NCBI GenBank assembly: GCA_913049615.1
Contig: CAJWZI010000035.1
Coordinates: forward strand, 1 to 9,520
DNA length: 9,520 nucleotides
Direction: 5' to 3'
Source of the DNA: an uncultured Alphaproteobacteria bacterium
Lineage (GTDB): Bacteria; Pseudomonadota; Alphaproteobacteria; GCA-2731375
In this document: one piece after another, positions 1 to 7,298 of the stretch
How the letters are laid out: each line of letters starts with the position of its first letter
Position numbering within the stretch: position 1 is the first letter of the stretch
Translations under genes and position numbers: made by a program
Notes under the pieces: model-generated
Seen by the model: only the letters and a program-made list of their open reading frames with translations
The model's database searches: none
Told to the model about the DNA's origin: nothing

Positions 1-347
1 GAAACAAGCTAGATTTCGGCTCCTACGGCTTAAAGGCCACGGGACCGGCGCGGATTACCGGTCGCCAGATTGAGGCAGCCCGACGCGCCATGACCCGGCA
101 TATGAAACGTTCAGGCAGACTGTGGATCCGTATTTTCCCTGACGTACCCGTCTCGAAAAAGCCGACCGAAGTGCGTATGGGTAAGGGCAAGGGCTCACCG
201 GAATACTGGATATGCAAGGTTAAGCCTGGCCGCATAATTTTTGAGCTGGAGGGCGTGCCCGCGGATGTGGCCCGAGAGGCCTGCCGTTTGGCTTCGGCCA
301 AGCTGCCAGTCCAGACGCGCTTTGTTGCCCGTCTTGGGGAGATATAG
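1..347 (+). CDS. rplP: Large ribosomal subunit protein L16 (uL16), 5' end missing
   Basis: The reading frame is open from base 3 to the TAG at 345-347 and gives 114 residues. It aligns by eye to E. coli L16 from about residue 24, so roughly the first 23 residues lie left of the window. Visible family blocks are GSYGLKATG, the [12 protein letters not shown] segment, WIRIFPD and [14 protein letters not shown]16 binds 23S rRNA near the peptidyl-transferase centre and the A site and is needed for late 50S assembly. The arginine encoded at 174-176 corresponds to E. coli Arg81, the residue hydroxylated by YcfD-type oxygenases in some bacteria; whether it is modified here cannot be seen. It belongs to the S10 operon, and rpmC starts 2 nt after its stop. 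The identification is firm. Confidence 0.97.
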   Translation, partial: NKLDFGSYGLKATGPARITGRQIEAARRAMTRHMKRSGRLWIRIFPDVPVSKKPTEVRMGKGKGSPEYWICKVKPGRIIFELEGVPADVAREACRLASAKLPVQTRFVARLGEI

Positions 348-349
348 TG

Positions 350-556
350 ATGAAAGCAGAAGAATTGCGTGGCCAGACCAGGGATCAATTGACCGATCAG
401 TTGATTGATCTGTGCAAGGAACAGTTTAACCTGCGTTTCCAAAAGGCTAGCGGCCAGCTGGAGAACACCGCCCGCGTGCGTCAGGTGCGCCGTGATATCG
501 CTCGCATTAAGACGGTTTTAACCCGTATTCAGGCCGACACCCTGGCGTTGTCTTAG
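350..556 (+). CDS. rpmC: Large ribosomal subunit protein L29 (uL29)
   Basis: This 68-residue protein matches the usual length of L29, a small helical protein at the 50S exit-tunnel rim near L23, where trigger factor and SRP dock. The family block runs from [18 protein letters not shown] to about residue 56. I chose the ATG at 350 because family members begin MKAxELR and because GGGGAG at 336-341 lies 8 nt upstream. The GTG at 347 would add one extra Met. The Shine-Dalgarno sequence is inside rplP, so translation is probably coupled. The gene carries an internal inverted repeat at 383-410, described separately. Confidence 0.96.
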   Translation: MKAEELRGQTRDQLTDQLIDLCKEQFNLRFQKASGQLENTARVRQVRRDIARIKTVLTRIQADTLALS

Positions 557-572
557 GACCAAGGAGAACAGG

Positions 573-815
573 ATGCCCAAACGCATTATGCAAGGCGTCG
601 TGGTCAGCGACAAAAACGATAAGACCATCGTGGTTCGGGTCGAACGGCGCTTTATGCACGCGCAATACAAAAAGGTGATCCGGCGGTCCAAGCGGTTTCA
701 CGCCCATGATCCCGAAAACAAATTCAAGATTGGCGATCATGTCCGCATTCGAGAATGCGCGCCGATTTCCAAAAACAAACGATGGGTCGTCCTTGCCGAA
801 GATGCGGCGAGCTAA
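573..815 (+). CDS. rpsQ: Small ribosomal subunit protein S17 (uS17)
   Basis: This 80-residue OB-fold protein of the 30S subunit binds 16S rRNA early in assembly. The N-terminal strand block [22 protein letters not shown] and the C-terminal signature [21 protein letters not shown] (residues 54-74) are both intact. The start follows AAGGAG at 561-566 with a 6-nt spacer, one of the better ribosome binding sites in the window. It lies 16 nt after rpmC and is the last gene of the S10-type group; rplN of the spc group follows after 21 nt with no terminator between them. That suggests the two operons are read through as one transcript here. Confidence 0.97.
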   Translation: MPKRIMQGVVVSDKNDKTIVVRVERRFMHAQYKKVIRRSKRFHAHDPENKFKIGDHVRIRECAPISKNKRWVVLAEDAAS

Positions 816-836
816 GAAGGTAGTGGGTAGACAGTC

Positions 837-1205
837 ATGATCCAGACAGAAACCATGCTCGAAGTCGCTGATAATTCAGGCGCCCGCCGGGTGCAATGCA
901 TCAAGGTACTTGGAGGTTCCAAGCGCAAGTATGCCTCGGTGGGCGATATAATCGTCGTCTCCATTAAGGAGGCAATCCCCCGGGGTCGGGTTAAAAAGGG
1001 TGATATTCACAGGGCTGTTGTGGTGCGCACGGCCAAAGAAATTCATCGCACGGACGGCTCTGCGATCCGCTTTGATCGCAATGCTGCCGTCCTGATCAAT
1101 CCCCAAAATGAGCCCATCGGAACCCGCATTTTCGGCCCGGTTACTCGTGAGCTTCGGGCAAAGAGCCATATGAAAATTATTTCATTGGCGCCAGAGGTGA
1201 TCTGA
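837..1205 (+). CDS. rplN: Large ribosomal subunit protein L14 (uL14)
   Basis: The product has 122 residues and is nearly collinear with E. coli L14 (123). It begins [20 protein letters not shown], then has [14 protein letters not shown] (residues 43-56), and ends [25 protein letters not shown]14 is a beta-barrel protein at the subunit interface contacting 16S helix 14; in other bacteria it is also the docking site of the silencing factor RsfS. No strong Shine-Dalgarno lies at the usual distance: AAGAAGG at 814-820 overlaps the rpsQ stop and is 16 nt away. Initiation may therefore depend on coupling to rpsQ. The stop overlaps the rplX ATG by one base (TGATG). Confidence 0.97.
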   Translation: MIQTETMLEVADNSGARRVQCIKVLGGSKRKYASVGDIIVVSIKEAIPRGRVKKGDIHRAVVVRTAKEIHRTDGSAIRFDRNAAVLINPQNEPIGTRIFGPVTRELRAKSHMKIISLAPEVI

Positions 1206-1528
1206 TGCCGAAGAGGTTCAGATTAAGGAAAGGCGATGACGTGGTGGTTATCTCCGGCCGTGACAAAGGGAAGACGGGTTCAATTCTGCGGGTTATTCGG
1301 TCAGAGGACCGCGTGATCGTGGATGGCATCAATATGGTGAAGCGGCACACTCGGCCTAGCCAAAGTCAGCCAGGCGGTATCGTGAACAAGGAAGCGCCGA
1401 TCCACATTTCCAATGTAGCCTTGGCCGATCCCAAAGACGGTTCAGCAACGAGAGTTGGCTATAAGTTCCTTGAAGACGGTCGCAAGGTTCGCTTCGCCAA
1501 GCAGTCGGGGGAAGTGATCGATGTCTAA
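1205..1528 (+). CDS. rplX: Large ribosomal subunit protein L24 (uL24)
   Basis: This 107-residue KOW-domain protein is one of the assembly initiators of the 50S subunit; it binds the 5' domain of 23S rRNA and lies near the tunnel exit. The KOW motif runs from about residue 8 to 33 ([22 protein letters not shown]), followed by [21 protein letters not shown] and an HISNVAL strand. The start codon shares its A with the rplN TGA, and GAGGTGA at 1194-1200 can serve as ribosome binding site. Codons 4 and 6-8 are AGG, AGA, TTA and AGG, an unusual cluster of probably rare codons in a highly expressed gene. The last 8 nt overlap rplE. Confidence 0.96.
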   Translation: MPKRFRLRKGDDVVVISGRDKGKTGSILRVIRSEDRVIVDGINMVKRHTRPSQSQPGGIVNKEAPIHISNVALADPKDGSATRVGYKFLEDGRKVRFAKQSGEVIDV

Positions 1529-2069
1529 CATACCGCGATTGAAACAGCTATATCGTGACGAATTGCATGGAAACTTGAAGGAAGAATTCGGATTTCAGAA
1601 TGATCTAGCGGTTCCTCGTTTGGATAAGATCATTCTGAACATGGGTGTCGGTGCCGGCACCGATGATCGTAAGAAGGTTGATGCCGCCTATAATGACATG
1701 GTCAAAATCGCGGGTCAAAAACCGGTGATCACTAACGCTAAACGTTCCGTGGCTGTATTCAAGCTTCGTGAAGGCATGCAGATTGGCTGCAAGGTTACCC
1801 TACGACGCGACCGCATGTACGAATTTCTGGATCGTTTGATCACTGTGGCCATGCCGCGGATCCGGGATTTTAGGGGCGTTTCGCCGAAAAGTTTCGATGG
1901 CCGGGGCAACTATGCACTTGGATTGACCGAACAGCTTATCTTTCCGGAGATCAACTATGACGAAATTGATGAAGTGCGCGGTATGAACGTTGTGATTTGC
2001 TCCACGGCGCCCAACGATGATCAAGGCCGGGCTTTGCTAGCCGGGTTCAACATGCCTTTTCAAAGCTGA
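1521..2069 (+). CDS. rplE: Large ribosomal subunit protein L5 (uL5)
   Basis: The 182-residue product has the expected length for L5, which binds 5S rRNA with L18 and contacts P-site tRNA and S13 in the central protuberance. Conserved blocks are the [17 protein letters not shown] signature (60-76), [13 protein letters not shown] (83-95) and [10 protein letters not shown]...[20 protein letters not shown] (111-144). The ATG lies inside the end of rplX (8-nt overlap), with a purine-rich GGGGGAAG at 1507-1514 ahead. In E. coli this junction carries the S8 repressor site. Here there is no intercistronic spacer, so any equivalent site would have to be within coding sequence. Confidence 0.97.
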   Translation: MSNIPRLKQLYRDELHGNLKEEFGFQNDLAVPRLDKIILNMGVGAGTDDRKKVDAAYNDMVKIAGQKPVITNAKRSVAVFKLREGMQIGCKVTLRRDRMYEFLDRLITVAMPRIRDFRGVSPKSFDGRGNYALGLTEQLIFPEINYDEIDEVRGMNVVICSTAPNDDQGRALLAGFNMPFQS

Positions 2070-2109
2070 CATCAGGATCAGATCGACGCCGCGAATGGTA
2101 GGATTGCAG

Positions 2110-2137
2110 GTGAAAGTTTCCCTTCGGGGCCTTTCGC
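2110..2137 (+). other. UUCG-capped hairpin in the rplE-rpsN gap
   Basis: The outer stem pairs GTGAAAG (2110-2116) with CTTTCGC (2131-2137), 7 bp including one G-U. A small internal loop follows (TTT opposite C). An inner CCC/GGG stem (2120-2122 with 2127-2129) then closes on the very stable TTCG tetraloop. No T run follows, so it does not look like an intrinsic terminator. It ends 27 nt before the rpsN start. It could tune rpsN and downstream translation or protect or process the mRNA; function is inference. Confidence 0.5.
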
Positions 2138-2164
2138 ATCACAAAGGAAACCAAGAGGTCTAAT

Positions 2165-2470
2165 ATGGCCAAGAAGAGCGCCATTGAAAAAAACAAGGCA
2201 CGTGCCAAGTTAGCGGGTAAGTATATGAGCAGACGTGCTCGTCTGAAAGCGATTGCTTCGGATAAAAACCTCGGCCAGGAAGAGCGCTTTACCGCCCGGC
2301 TGAAGTTGGCGCAACTGCCGCGTAACTCGTCGCCAAACCGGGTGCGCAACCGTTGCGAACTGACAGGCCGCTCACGCGGATATTACCGGAAATTCCAATT
2401 GTCCCGTATTGCTCTGCGCGAACTGGGATCGCTGGGGCAAATTCCCGGCCTGACAAAGTCGAGTTGGTAG
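2165..2470 (+). CDS. rpsN: Small ribosomal subunit protein S14 (uS14), zinc-free form
   Basis: This 101-residue protein of the 30S head is the long, zinc-independent type. Only one cysteine is present (Cys64, within [21 protein letters not shown], residues 61-81), so the CxxC...CxxC zinc site of the short form is missing. The basic N-terminal helix region ([18 protein letters not shown]) is typical of the proteobacterial form. The start is supported by AAGAGGT at 2153-2159, about 6 nt before the ATG. It stands 95 nt from rplE, the loosest spacing of the first half of the cluster. rpsH follows after 13 nt. Confidence 0.97.
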   Translation: MAKKSAIEKNKARAKLAGKYMSRRARLKAIASDKNLGQEERFTARLKLAQLPRNSSPNRVRNRCELTGRSRGYYRKFQLSRIALRELGSLGQIPGLTKSSW

Positions 2471-2483
2471 GGAGGGCGCAAAG

Positions 2484-2882
2484 ATGTCAATGACCGATCC
2501 GATCGGCGATATGCTGACGCGTATTCGTAACGGCCAGCGCGCGGGCAAGGGGTCAGTGCATTCGCCGGCCTCCCGTCTGCGGGAGCATGTTTTGGAGGTT
2601 CTGCAACGCGAAGGTTATATCCGTGGTTATTCCCGTACGGACTACGACAAAGGTAAGCCAGAACTTTCCATCGAGCTTAAATATTACGAAGGCGAGCCGG
2701 TGATTCAACAAATCAAACGGGTGTCTACTCCAGGCCGGCGGGTCTATTCCTCGGTCAAGCAATTACCGCACGTGGCCAATGGTCTGGGTATTTCAATTCT
2801 GACGACGCCTCACGGCGTTCTTTCGGATACAGAAGCGCGCGAGGCCAACGTGGGCGGTGAAATTATTTGCCAGGTATTTTAG
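2484..2882 (+). CDS. rpsH: Small ribosomal subunit protein S8 (uS8)
   Basis: The 132-residue product is a primary 16S rRNA-binding protein of the central domain and, in E. coli, the translational repressor of the spc operon. The start region [22 protein letters not shown] is typical. STPGRRVY (81-88) and the RNA-binding C-terminal signature [20 protein letters not shown] (100-119) are intact. GGAGGG at 2471-2476 lies 7 nt before the ATG at 2484, which favours it over the ATG at 2490. Whether S8 also regulates this operon is not evident, since no intergenic S8 site exists at rplX/rplE. Confidence 0.97.
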   Translation: MSMTDPIGDMLTRIRNGQRAGKGSVHSPASRLREHVLEVLQREGYIRGYSRTDYDKGKPELSIELKYYEGEPVIQQIKRVSTPGRRVYSSVKQLPHVANGLGISILTTPHGVLSDTEAREANVGGEIICQVF

Positions 2883-2891
2883 GAGGTAAGG

Positions 2892-3425
2892 ATGTCACGT
2901 GTCGGGAGCAAACCGGTGATCGTGCCTGACGGCGTTACAATTATACTTGCAAATCGGGCGCTGACAGCGAAGGGGAAGCTGGGCGAATTGTCCATGTCGA
3001 TCGTTAATCAGGTTGATATCAACCACGCTGACGACCAGATCGTCATTACTCCGAAAGACGAGAGCAAAACCGCACGCGCTATGTGGGGCATGCAACGCAG
3101 TCTGGCGCAGAACATCGTCACCGGCGTTTCGGAAGGTTTCACCAAGGAACTGGAAATCCAGGGCGTCGGCTATCGTGCGGCGCTTCAGGGTAAAATTTTG
3201 AAACTTCAACTGGGCCACAGCCACGATATTGATTTCACTATTCCCGATGGCATCGAGATCGAATGCGAACGGCCAACCTCGATCAAGATCAAGGGGATAG
3301 ACAAACAAAAGGTCGGTCAGGTTGCCGCCGTTATCCGGTCTTATAGGCCGCCGGAGCCCTACAAAGGTAAGGGTGTGCGGTATTTGGGAGAATATGTCTT
3401 CCGCAAGGAAGGCAAGAAAAAGTAG
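2892..3425 (+). CDS. rplF: Large ribosomal subunit protein L6 (uL6)
   Basis: The 177-residue product has the two tandem L6 repeats expected of the family. It binds 23S rRNA near the sarcin-ricin loop, next to the factor-binding site. It begins MSRVGSKPVIVPDGV. The second domain carries ELEIQGVGYRAALQG (87-100) and ends with the signature PEPYKGKGVRYLGEYVFRKEGKKK (154-177). AGGAGGT at 2881-2887 overlaps the rpsH stop and is the most complete Shine-Dalgarno in the window, close to the ATG. This points to tight coupling with rpsH and strong initiation. Confidence 0.97.
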   Translation: MSRVGSKPVIVPDGVTIILANRALTAKGKLGELSMSIVNQVDINHADDQIVITPKDESKTARAMWGMQRSLAQNIVTGVSEGFTKELEIQGVGYRAALQGKILKLQLGHSHDIDFTIPDGIEIECERPTSIKIKGIDKQKVGQVAAVIRSYRPPEPYKGKGVRYLGEYVFRKEGKKK

Positions 3426-3431
3426 GCAAAG

Positions 3432-3794
3432 ATGGGCAATTCCATAGAACGATTTAAAAGCCGCCAACGGCGTAACCGGACGGCTCTCAAGAAGCGCAAT
3501 TCGGGACGGCCCCGGTTGTCGGTCTTCCGTTCGTCCCAGCATATTTATGTGCAACTGATCGACGACACGGAAGGCCGCACCTTAGCCTCCGCTTCGAGCC
3601 TGGAAAAGCAGTTGCGTAATTCCTTGAAGACAGGTGCCGACAAGGAAGCAGCTGCAAAAGTGGGTGCTTTGATTGCTGAACGAGCGAAGAGTACCGGCAT
3701 CGAGGCGGTGGTGTTTGATCGGGGCGGATATAAATTTCATGGCCGGGTCAAGGCGTTGGCAGATGCCGCGCGTGAAGCCGGCCTGAGCTTCTAG
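3432..3794 (+). CDS. rplR: Large ribosomal subunit protein L18 (uL18)
   Basis: This 120-residue 5S rRNA-binding protein works with L5 in the central protuberance. An arginine/lysine-rich N-terminus (residues 7-29) precedes [19 protein letters not shown] (27-45), then TLASASS, and the closing [24 protein letters not shown] (95-118), all typical. It starts 6 nt after rplF. The upstream ribosome binding site is weak (only AGG near 3424-3426), so expression probably relies on ribosomes finishing rplF. rpsE follows after 14 nt. Confidence 0.97.
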   Translation: MGNSIERFKSRQRRNRTALKKRNSGRPRLSVFRSSQHIYVQLIDDTEGRTLASASSLEKQLRNSLKTGADKEAAAKVGALIAERAKSTGIEAVVFDRGGYKFHGRVKALADAAREAGLSF

Positions 3795-3808
3795 AAAGGC
3801 GGGTCGTT

Positions 3809-4387
3809 ATGGCACGTAATGATTTTGGGGATCGAGGTGACAGCGAGTTCGTTGACAAGCTGGTTCACATCAACCGGGTCGCTAAAGTAGTCAAGGGCGG
3901 TCGCCGGTTTGGCTTCGCCGCCCTGGTTGTTGTCGGTGATCAAAAGGGCCGGGTTGGATTTGGCCACGGTAAGGCGCGGGAAGTGCCCGAGGCCATTCGC
4001 AAGGCCACGGAAATCGCCAAGAAGGGCATGATCCGAGTGCCGTTGCGTGAAGGACGTACCCTGCATCACGACATTTCCGGCCGCCACGGCGCCGGCAAGG
4101 TGCTATTGCGAGCGTCACCTCCGGGCACTGGTATCATCGCGGGCGGGCCCATGCGCGCCGTTTTTGAATGCGTTGGCGTTCAGGATGTGGTGACTAAATC
4201 CATGGGCTCATCTAATCCATACAATATGGTGCGAGCGACCTTCGAGGCGTTGAAGAAGCAGGTTTCGCCTCGGATGGTGGCAGCCAAGCGTGGAAAGAAG
4301 GTTTCGGATATCATCGGTCGGCGGAGCCGGGGCCATGCGGTGGTGAACGAGGCGACCGAGCCGGAAAGGGAAACCGTTGACGCCTAG
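3809..4387 (+). CDS. rpsE: Small ribosomal subunit protein S5 (uS5)
   Basis: The 192-residue product is longer than E. coli S5 (about 166). The excess is mainly a C-terminal tail after about residue 165 ([26 protein letters not shown]), as I recall for alphaproteobacteria. The N-terminal double-stranded-RNA-binding-like domain spans about 13-75 ([45 protein letters not shown]). The C-terminal domain has [23 protein letters not shown] and [19 protein letters not shown]5 sits in the 30S body at the mRNA entry tunnel and influences decoding accuracy. The upstream AAAGGCGGG serves as a moderate ribosome binding site. Confidence 0.97.
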   Translation: MARNDFGDRGDSEFVDKLVHINRVAKVVKGGRRFGFAALVVVGDQKGRVGFGHGKAREVPEAIRKATEIAKKGMIRVPLREGRTLHHDISGRHGAGKVLLRASPPGTGIIAGGPMRAVFECVGVQDVVTKSMGSSNPYNMVRATFEALKKQVSPRMVAAKRGKKVSDIIGRRSRGHAVVNEATEPERETVDA

Positions 4388-4410
4388 CTGTTAATGGCGT
4401 GATTGACGCC
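4377..4410 (+). other. Overlapping alternative hairpins at the end of rpsE
   Basis: The octamer TTGACGCC occurs twice, at 4377-4384 (over the last codons of rpsE) and at 4403-4410. Between them GGCGT (4396-4400) can pair with the ACGCC of either copy (4380-4384 or 4406-4410), but not both. This gives two mutually exclusive 5-bp stems with loops of 11 and 5 nt. There is no T run after either. The stems are short and the arrangement could be chance; it lies in the 99-nt gap before rpmD, where I see no other clear feature apart from the rpmD ribosome binding site. Confidence 0.3.
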
Positions 4411-4486
4411 CATATGTGGTCAAGGATCTGGCTGCGCCGCAACTGAGATTTGAGACTAAATTTGGAGCCAAATTGGAAAGCAAACC

Positions 4487-4681
4487 ATGGCGAAAAGAAA
4501 GAAAACACTTACCGTGACCCAGATTGGAAGCCCGATAGGGCGGCCGAAATGGCAACGTGCTACTTTGGTTGGCCTTGGTCTGAATAAATTGCACAAGTCC
4601 CGCAAGTTGGAAGATACCCCCTCGGTGCGCGGCATGATAAATCGGGTACATCACTTGGTTCGTGTTGAGAATGAGGCTTAA
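4487..4681 (+). CDS. rpmD: Large ribosomal subunit protein L30 (uL30)
   Basis: This 64-residue product has the length and pattern of bacterial L30: [54 protein letters not shown]. It is a small protein on the solvent side of the 50S subunit near the 5S rRNA side. The ATG at 4487 is preceded by GGAAAG (4475-4480) with a 6-nt spacer. It sits between rpsE and rplO as in most proteobacterial spc operons, but 99 nt after rpsE, a wider gap than most in this cluster. rplO begins 3 nt after its stop. Confidence 0.96.
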   Translation: MAKRKKTLTVTQIGSPIGRPKWQRATLVGLGLNKLHKSRKLEDTPSVRGMINRVHHLVRVENEA

Positions 4682-4684
4682 GTC

Positions 4685-5182
4685 ATGAAGCTAAACGAAC
4701 TGCGCGACAATCCAGGCGCGCGCCATAAATCCAAACGCGTGGGCCGAGGTATCGGCTCTGGTAGAGGAAAGACGGCCGGCAGGGGCAACAATGGCCAAAA
4801 ATCCCGGTCGGGTGTTGCCATCAAGGGGTTCGAGGGCGGTCAAATGCCCCTGTACCGCCGTTTACCCAAGCGGGGCTTCAACAATATCTTCGCCAAACGC
4901 TTTCAGGTTGTTAATTTGGGTCGGCTACAAACAGCGATTGACACTGGCAAGCTTGACGCAGGCAAACCCATTGGCACGGCCGAATTGATCGCTTCTGGTG
5001 TGGTGCGCCGGGCTAGAGATGGCGTGCGCCTACTGGGCAAGGGCGAATTGACTACCAATGTAGACATCACGGTGGCAGGCGCATCTGCATCAGCAGTTGA
5101 GGCGGTCGAAGCCGCTGGCGGCAAGGTCACGGTGGCGAAGGAAGTAGCGATGGATGATACCGCCGACAAGGGCAGGGACTAA
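4685..5182 (+). CDS. rplO: Large ribosomal subunit protein L15 (uL15)
   Basis: The 165-residue product has the glycine/arginine-rich rRNA-binding extension of L15 ([28 protein letters not shown], about 16-43), followed by [17 protein letters not shown] (49-65). The globular C-terminal half has [29 protein letters not shown]15 assembles late into the 50S subunit, where its extension threads through 23S rRNA. It ends in a short acidic/charged tail ([11 protein letters not shown]) not needed for the family call. GAGG at 4673-4676, inside rpmD, lies 8 nt before the ATG and indicates coupling. The next gene, secY, is 59 nt away. Confidence 0.97.
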   Translation: MKLNELRDNPGARHKSKRVGRGIGSGRGKTAGRGNNGQKSRSGVAIKGFEGGQMPLYRRLPKRGFNNIFAKRFQVVNLGRLQTAIDTGKLDAGKPIGTAELIASGVVRRARDGVRLLGKGELTTNVDITVAGASASAVEAVEAAGGKVTVAKEVAMDDTADKGRD

Positions 5183-5241
5183 CGGCTTCGGCGGGAGAGG
5201 CGCCCTAACCGGAATGTGGGGTAGCCTAAAGGACGAACAAA

Positions 5242-6588
5242 ATGGCATCAGCGGCCGAACAACTAGCGGCGAATATCAACTTTGGAGCCTTTTCCAAGGC
5301 CACGGAGCTGAAAAAGCGCCTTTGGTTCACCTTGGGTGCCTTGATTGTATATCGCGTCGGCACCTATATACCCATTCCAGGCATTGATCCGGCCGCCCTA
5401 GCCGACATTTTCGAACAGCAACGAGGCGGAATTCTGGGCATGTTCGACGTGTTCTCAGGTGGGGCCCTGGGGCGCATGACAATATTTGCCTTGAATATTA
5501 TGCCGTATATCTCGGCCTCCATTATCATACAGTTGCTGACCACGGTTTCGCCGCACCTAGAACAGCTCAAGAAAGAGGGTGAGCAAGGCCGCAAGAAAAT
5601 CAATCAATACACCCGCTACGGCACGGTGATCTTGACCGCGCTGCAGGCTTGGGGCATTGCCGCCGGATTGGAGGGCATGACTGCGACGGCGGGGCAGAGC
5701 GTGGTACTATCGGCCGGACTGTTTTTCAAGGCGAGCACGGTGATCACCCTGGTGGGAGGTACAATATTCCTGATGTGGCTCGGCGAGCAGATTACGGCCC
5801 GTGGCGTGGGTAATGGCATTTCCCTGATCATTTTTGCCGGCATCATAGCCCAATTGCCATCGGCCATTGCCTCCACTCTAGAGCTGGGCCGTACGGGGGC
5901 CTTGAACACCCTGTTCATCCTGTTTTTGATCGTATTGGTTATTCTCACCATCACCTTCATAGTCTTTATCGAGCGGGCCCAGCGTCGTATCGTGGTACAA
6001 TATCCCAAGCGTCAGGTGGGACAGCGAATGTTCGGCGGCGAAAGCACTCATTTGCCGCTGAAACTGAATACTGCCGGCGTGATTCCGCCCATCTTCGCCT
6101 CGTCGCTGTTACTGTTGCCGATGACCGTTGCTTCCTTCTCCACACAGGGCGGTCCAGAATGGATTACCACGGTGACCTCCCTGCTGGGGCGGGGACAGCC
6201 GCTGTATATGGCGCTCTATATCGGTGGCATCATGTTCTTTTGCTTCTTCTATACCGCTATTGTATTTAATCCAGCCGACACGGCGGATAACCTCAAAAAG
6301 TATGGCGGCTTCATACCCGGTATTAGGCCTGGCAAACGTACGGCAGAATATCTTGACTATGTGCTGACCCGGTTGACGGTGGTAGGCGCCGGTTACTTGG
6401 CTTTGGTATGCCTGCTGCCGGAAATTCTGATGTCGCAATACGCGGTACCGTTTTATTTTGGTGGCACATCGCTGCTGATTGTAGTCAGCGTTACTATGGA
6501 CACAGTATCGCAAGTACAATCCCATTTACTAGCCCACCAATACGAAGGTCTTATCAAGAAATCCAAGTTGCGGGGTCGTAACCGGTGA
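5242..6588 (+). CDS. secY: Protein translocase subunit SecY
   Basis: The 448-residue product is the channel-forming subunit of the SecYEG inner-membrane translocon, with the usual ten hydrophobic segments. Visible landmarks are the first membrane helix around 27-43 and the plug region [16 protein letters not shown] (62-77). [14 protein letters not shown] (86-99) and [20 protein letters not shown] (178-197) are family signatures. The cytosolic C5 loop [13 protein letters not shown] contains Arg362, equivalent to the essential Arg357 of E. coli. A positive C-terminal tail ([10 protein letters not shown]) follows the last helix. The ATG has AAAGGA (5228-5233) 8 nt upstream. The stop overlaps the adk start by 4 nt. 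Confidence 0.98.
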   Translation: MASAAEQLAANINFGAFSKATELKKRLWFTLGALIVYRVGTYIPIPGIDPAALADIFEQQRGGILGMFDVFSGGALGRMTIFALNIMPYISASIIIQLLTTVSPHLEQLKKEGEQGRKKINQYTRYGTVILTALQAWGIAAGLEGMTATAGQSVVLSAGLFFKASTVITLVGGTIFLMWLGEQITARGVGNGISLIIFAGIIAQLPSAIASTLELGRTGALNTLFILFLIVLVILTITFIVFIERAQRRIVVQYPKRQVGQRMFGGESTHLPLKLNTAGVIPPIFASSLLLLPMTVASFSTQGGPEWITTVTSLLGRGQPLYMALYIGGIMFFCFFYTAIVFNPADTADNLKKYGGFIPGIRPGKRTAEYLDYVLTRLTVVGAGYLALVCLLPEILMSQYAVPFYFGGTSLLIVVSVTMDTVSQVQSHLLAHQYEGLIKKSKLRGRNR

Positions 6589-7235
6589 GATTGATACTGT
6601 TGGGTCCTCCCGGAGCCGGCAAGGGCACCCAGGCGCAGCATATGGTGAATGCCTACAATATTGCGCAATTATCCACGGGCGATATGCTACGGTCAGCGGT
6701 CGCGGCAGGAACCGATATCGGGAAACGGGCCAAGATGGCTATGGATGCCGGTGATCTGGTTTCAGATGATATTCTTGTCTGTATGATTTCCGATCGCGTG
6801 AACGAGGATGATTGCAAGAATGGCTTCATTCTGGATGGTTTCCCCCGCACTGTTGCTCAAGCGGAAGCACTTGAGCAGATTCTGGGGAAAATGAACCTGA
6901 ACCTGGACGCTGTGATTGAAATGAGAGTCGACGATGCTCAGCTAATCGGGCGTATCACAGGCCGTTATACCTGCGCCAATTGTGGCGCGGGATATCACGA
7001 CATCAATTTGAAGCCGAAAGTAGGTGGCATTTGCAACAATTGCGGCCGCAATGAATTCACGCGCCGTTCAGATGACAACGCGGAGGCGGTGGCGACACGC
7101 TTGCAGGCTTATCATGAGCAAACAGCACCTTTGGTACCTTTTTACAGGGGAAAGGGCTGTCTGAAAACAGTAGACGGCATGGCGGACATCGATGACGTCA
7201 CCCAGGCAATGAAAGCCTTGTTAGAGCAAGGTTAA
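6585..7235 (+). CDS. adk: Adenylate kinase with four-cysteine LID
   Basis: The 216-residue enzyme catalyses ATP + AMP = 2 ADP in the cytoplasm. The P-loop GPPGAGKGT is at 7-15, the AMP-binding segment [11 protein letters not shown] at 29-39, and the DGFPRT block at 84-89. The long-form LID carries C130-x2-C133 and C150-x2-C153, the spacing of a structural zinc site, followed by [15 protein letters not shown] with LID arginines. Such four-cysteine LIDs occur in Gram-positives and in several alphaproteobacteria, Paracoccus being the known example. The start is GTG at 6585, overlapping the secY TGA (GTGA), with only a weak upstream GCGGGG, so translation is probably coupled to secY. adk after secY fits alphaproteobacterial gene order. 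Confidence 0.97.
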   Translation: MRLILLGPPGAGKGTQAQHMVNAYNIAQLSTGDMLRSAVAAGTDIGKRAKMAMDAGDLVSDDILVCMISDRVNEDDCKNGFILDGFPRTVAQAEALEQILGKMNLNLDAVIEMRVDDAQLIGRITGRYTCANCGAGYHDINLKPKVGGICNNCGRNEFTRRSDDNAEAVATRLQAYHEQTAPLVPFYRGKGCLKTVDGMADIDDVTQAMKALLEQG

Positions 7236-7239
7236 GGCA

Positions 7240-7268
7240 TTGACTTGGTGGCAAAAAAGCATTAGATC
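7240..7268 (+). promoter_or_regulatory. Possible housekeeping promoter for the alpha operon
   Basis: TTGACT at 7240-7245 matches five of six bases of the sigma-70 -35 consensus. After 17 nt comes TAGATC (7263-7268), a poor -10 box (three of six matches). The -10 requirement is loose in alphaproteobacteria. It begins 5 nt after the adk stop in the largest gap of the cluster, a sensible place for an internal promoter. Without mapped 5' ends it remains a guess. Confidence 0.3.
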
Positions 7269-7298
7269 GCGGGGTTCCACATGCATTGTGAACGCCGC
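7269..7298 (+). other. Imperfect hairpin in the rpsM leader
   Basis: GCGG (7269-7272) pairs with CCGC (7295-7298). After a G-G mismatch, GTTC and CACA on the left arm pair with GAAC and TGTG on the right arm, with one bulged C, closing on a 5-nt loop. About 12 bp form in total. No T tract follows directly. The right arm GCCGC (7294-7298) can instead pair with GCGGC (7319-7323), which is followed by ATTTTAT, so an attenuator-like choice is conceivable but unproven. Confidence 0.4.

Noticed and set aside
347..349. GTG as an alternative rpmC start
   Set aside because: It would give Met-Met and shortens the Shine-Dalgarno spacing to 5 nt; the next codon, ATG at 350, fits the family start MKAEELR.
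23..442. 139-codon minus-strand frame opposite rplP and rpmC
   Set aside because: It is fully explained as a shadow of the sense genes and its translation resembles no family I know.
2895..3554. 219-codon open frame on the minus strand opposite rplF and rplR
   Set aside because: It is antisense to two well-conserved ribosomal genes, has no recognisable domain, and no ribosome binding site or neighbour on that strand supports it.
4403..4431. Promoter before rpmD based on TTGACG at 4403-4408
   Set aside because: No acceptable -10 box occurs 16-18 nt downstream, and the hexamer is part of the repeated TTGACGCC.
5154..5387. 77-codon plus-strand frame spanning the rplO end, the gap and the secY start
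   Set aside because: It overlaps two certain genes in another frame, and its sequence shows no family match; secY has its own good ribosome binding site.
5616..6525. Minus-strand frames opposite secY (130 and 138 codons)
   Set aside because: Composition mirrors the hydrophobic codons of secY; no independent evidence for coding.
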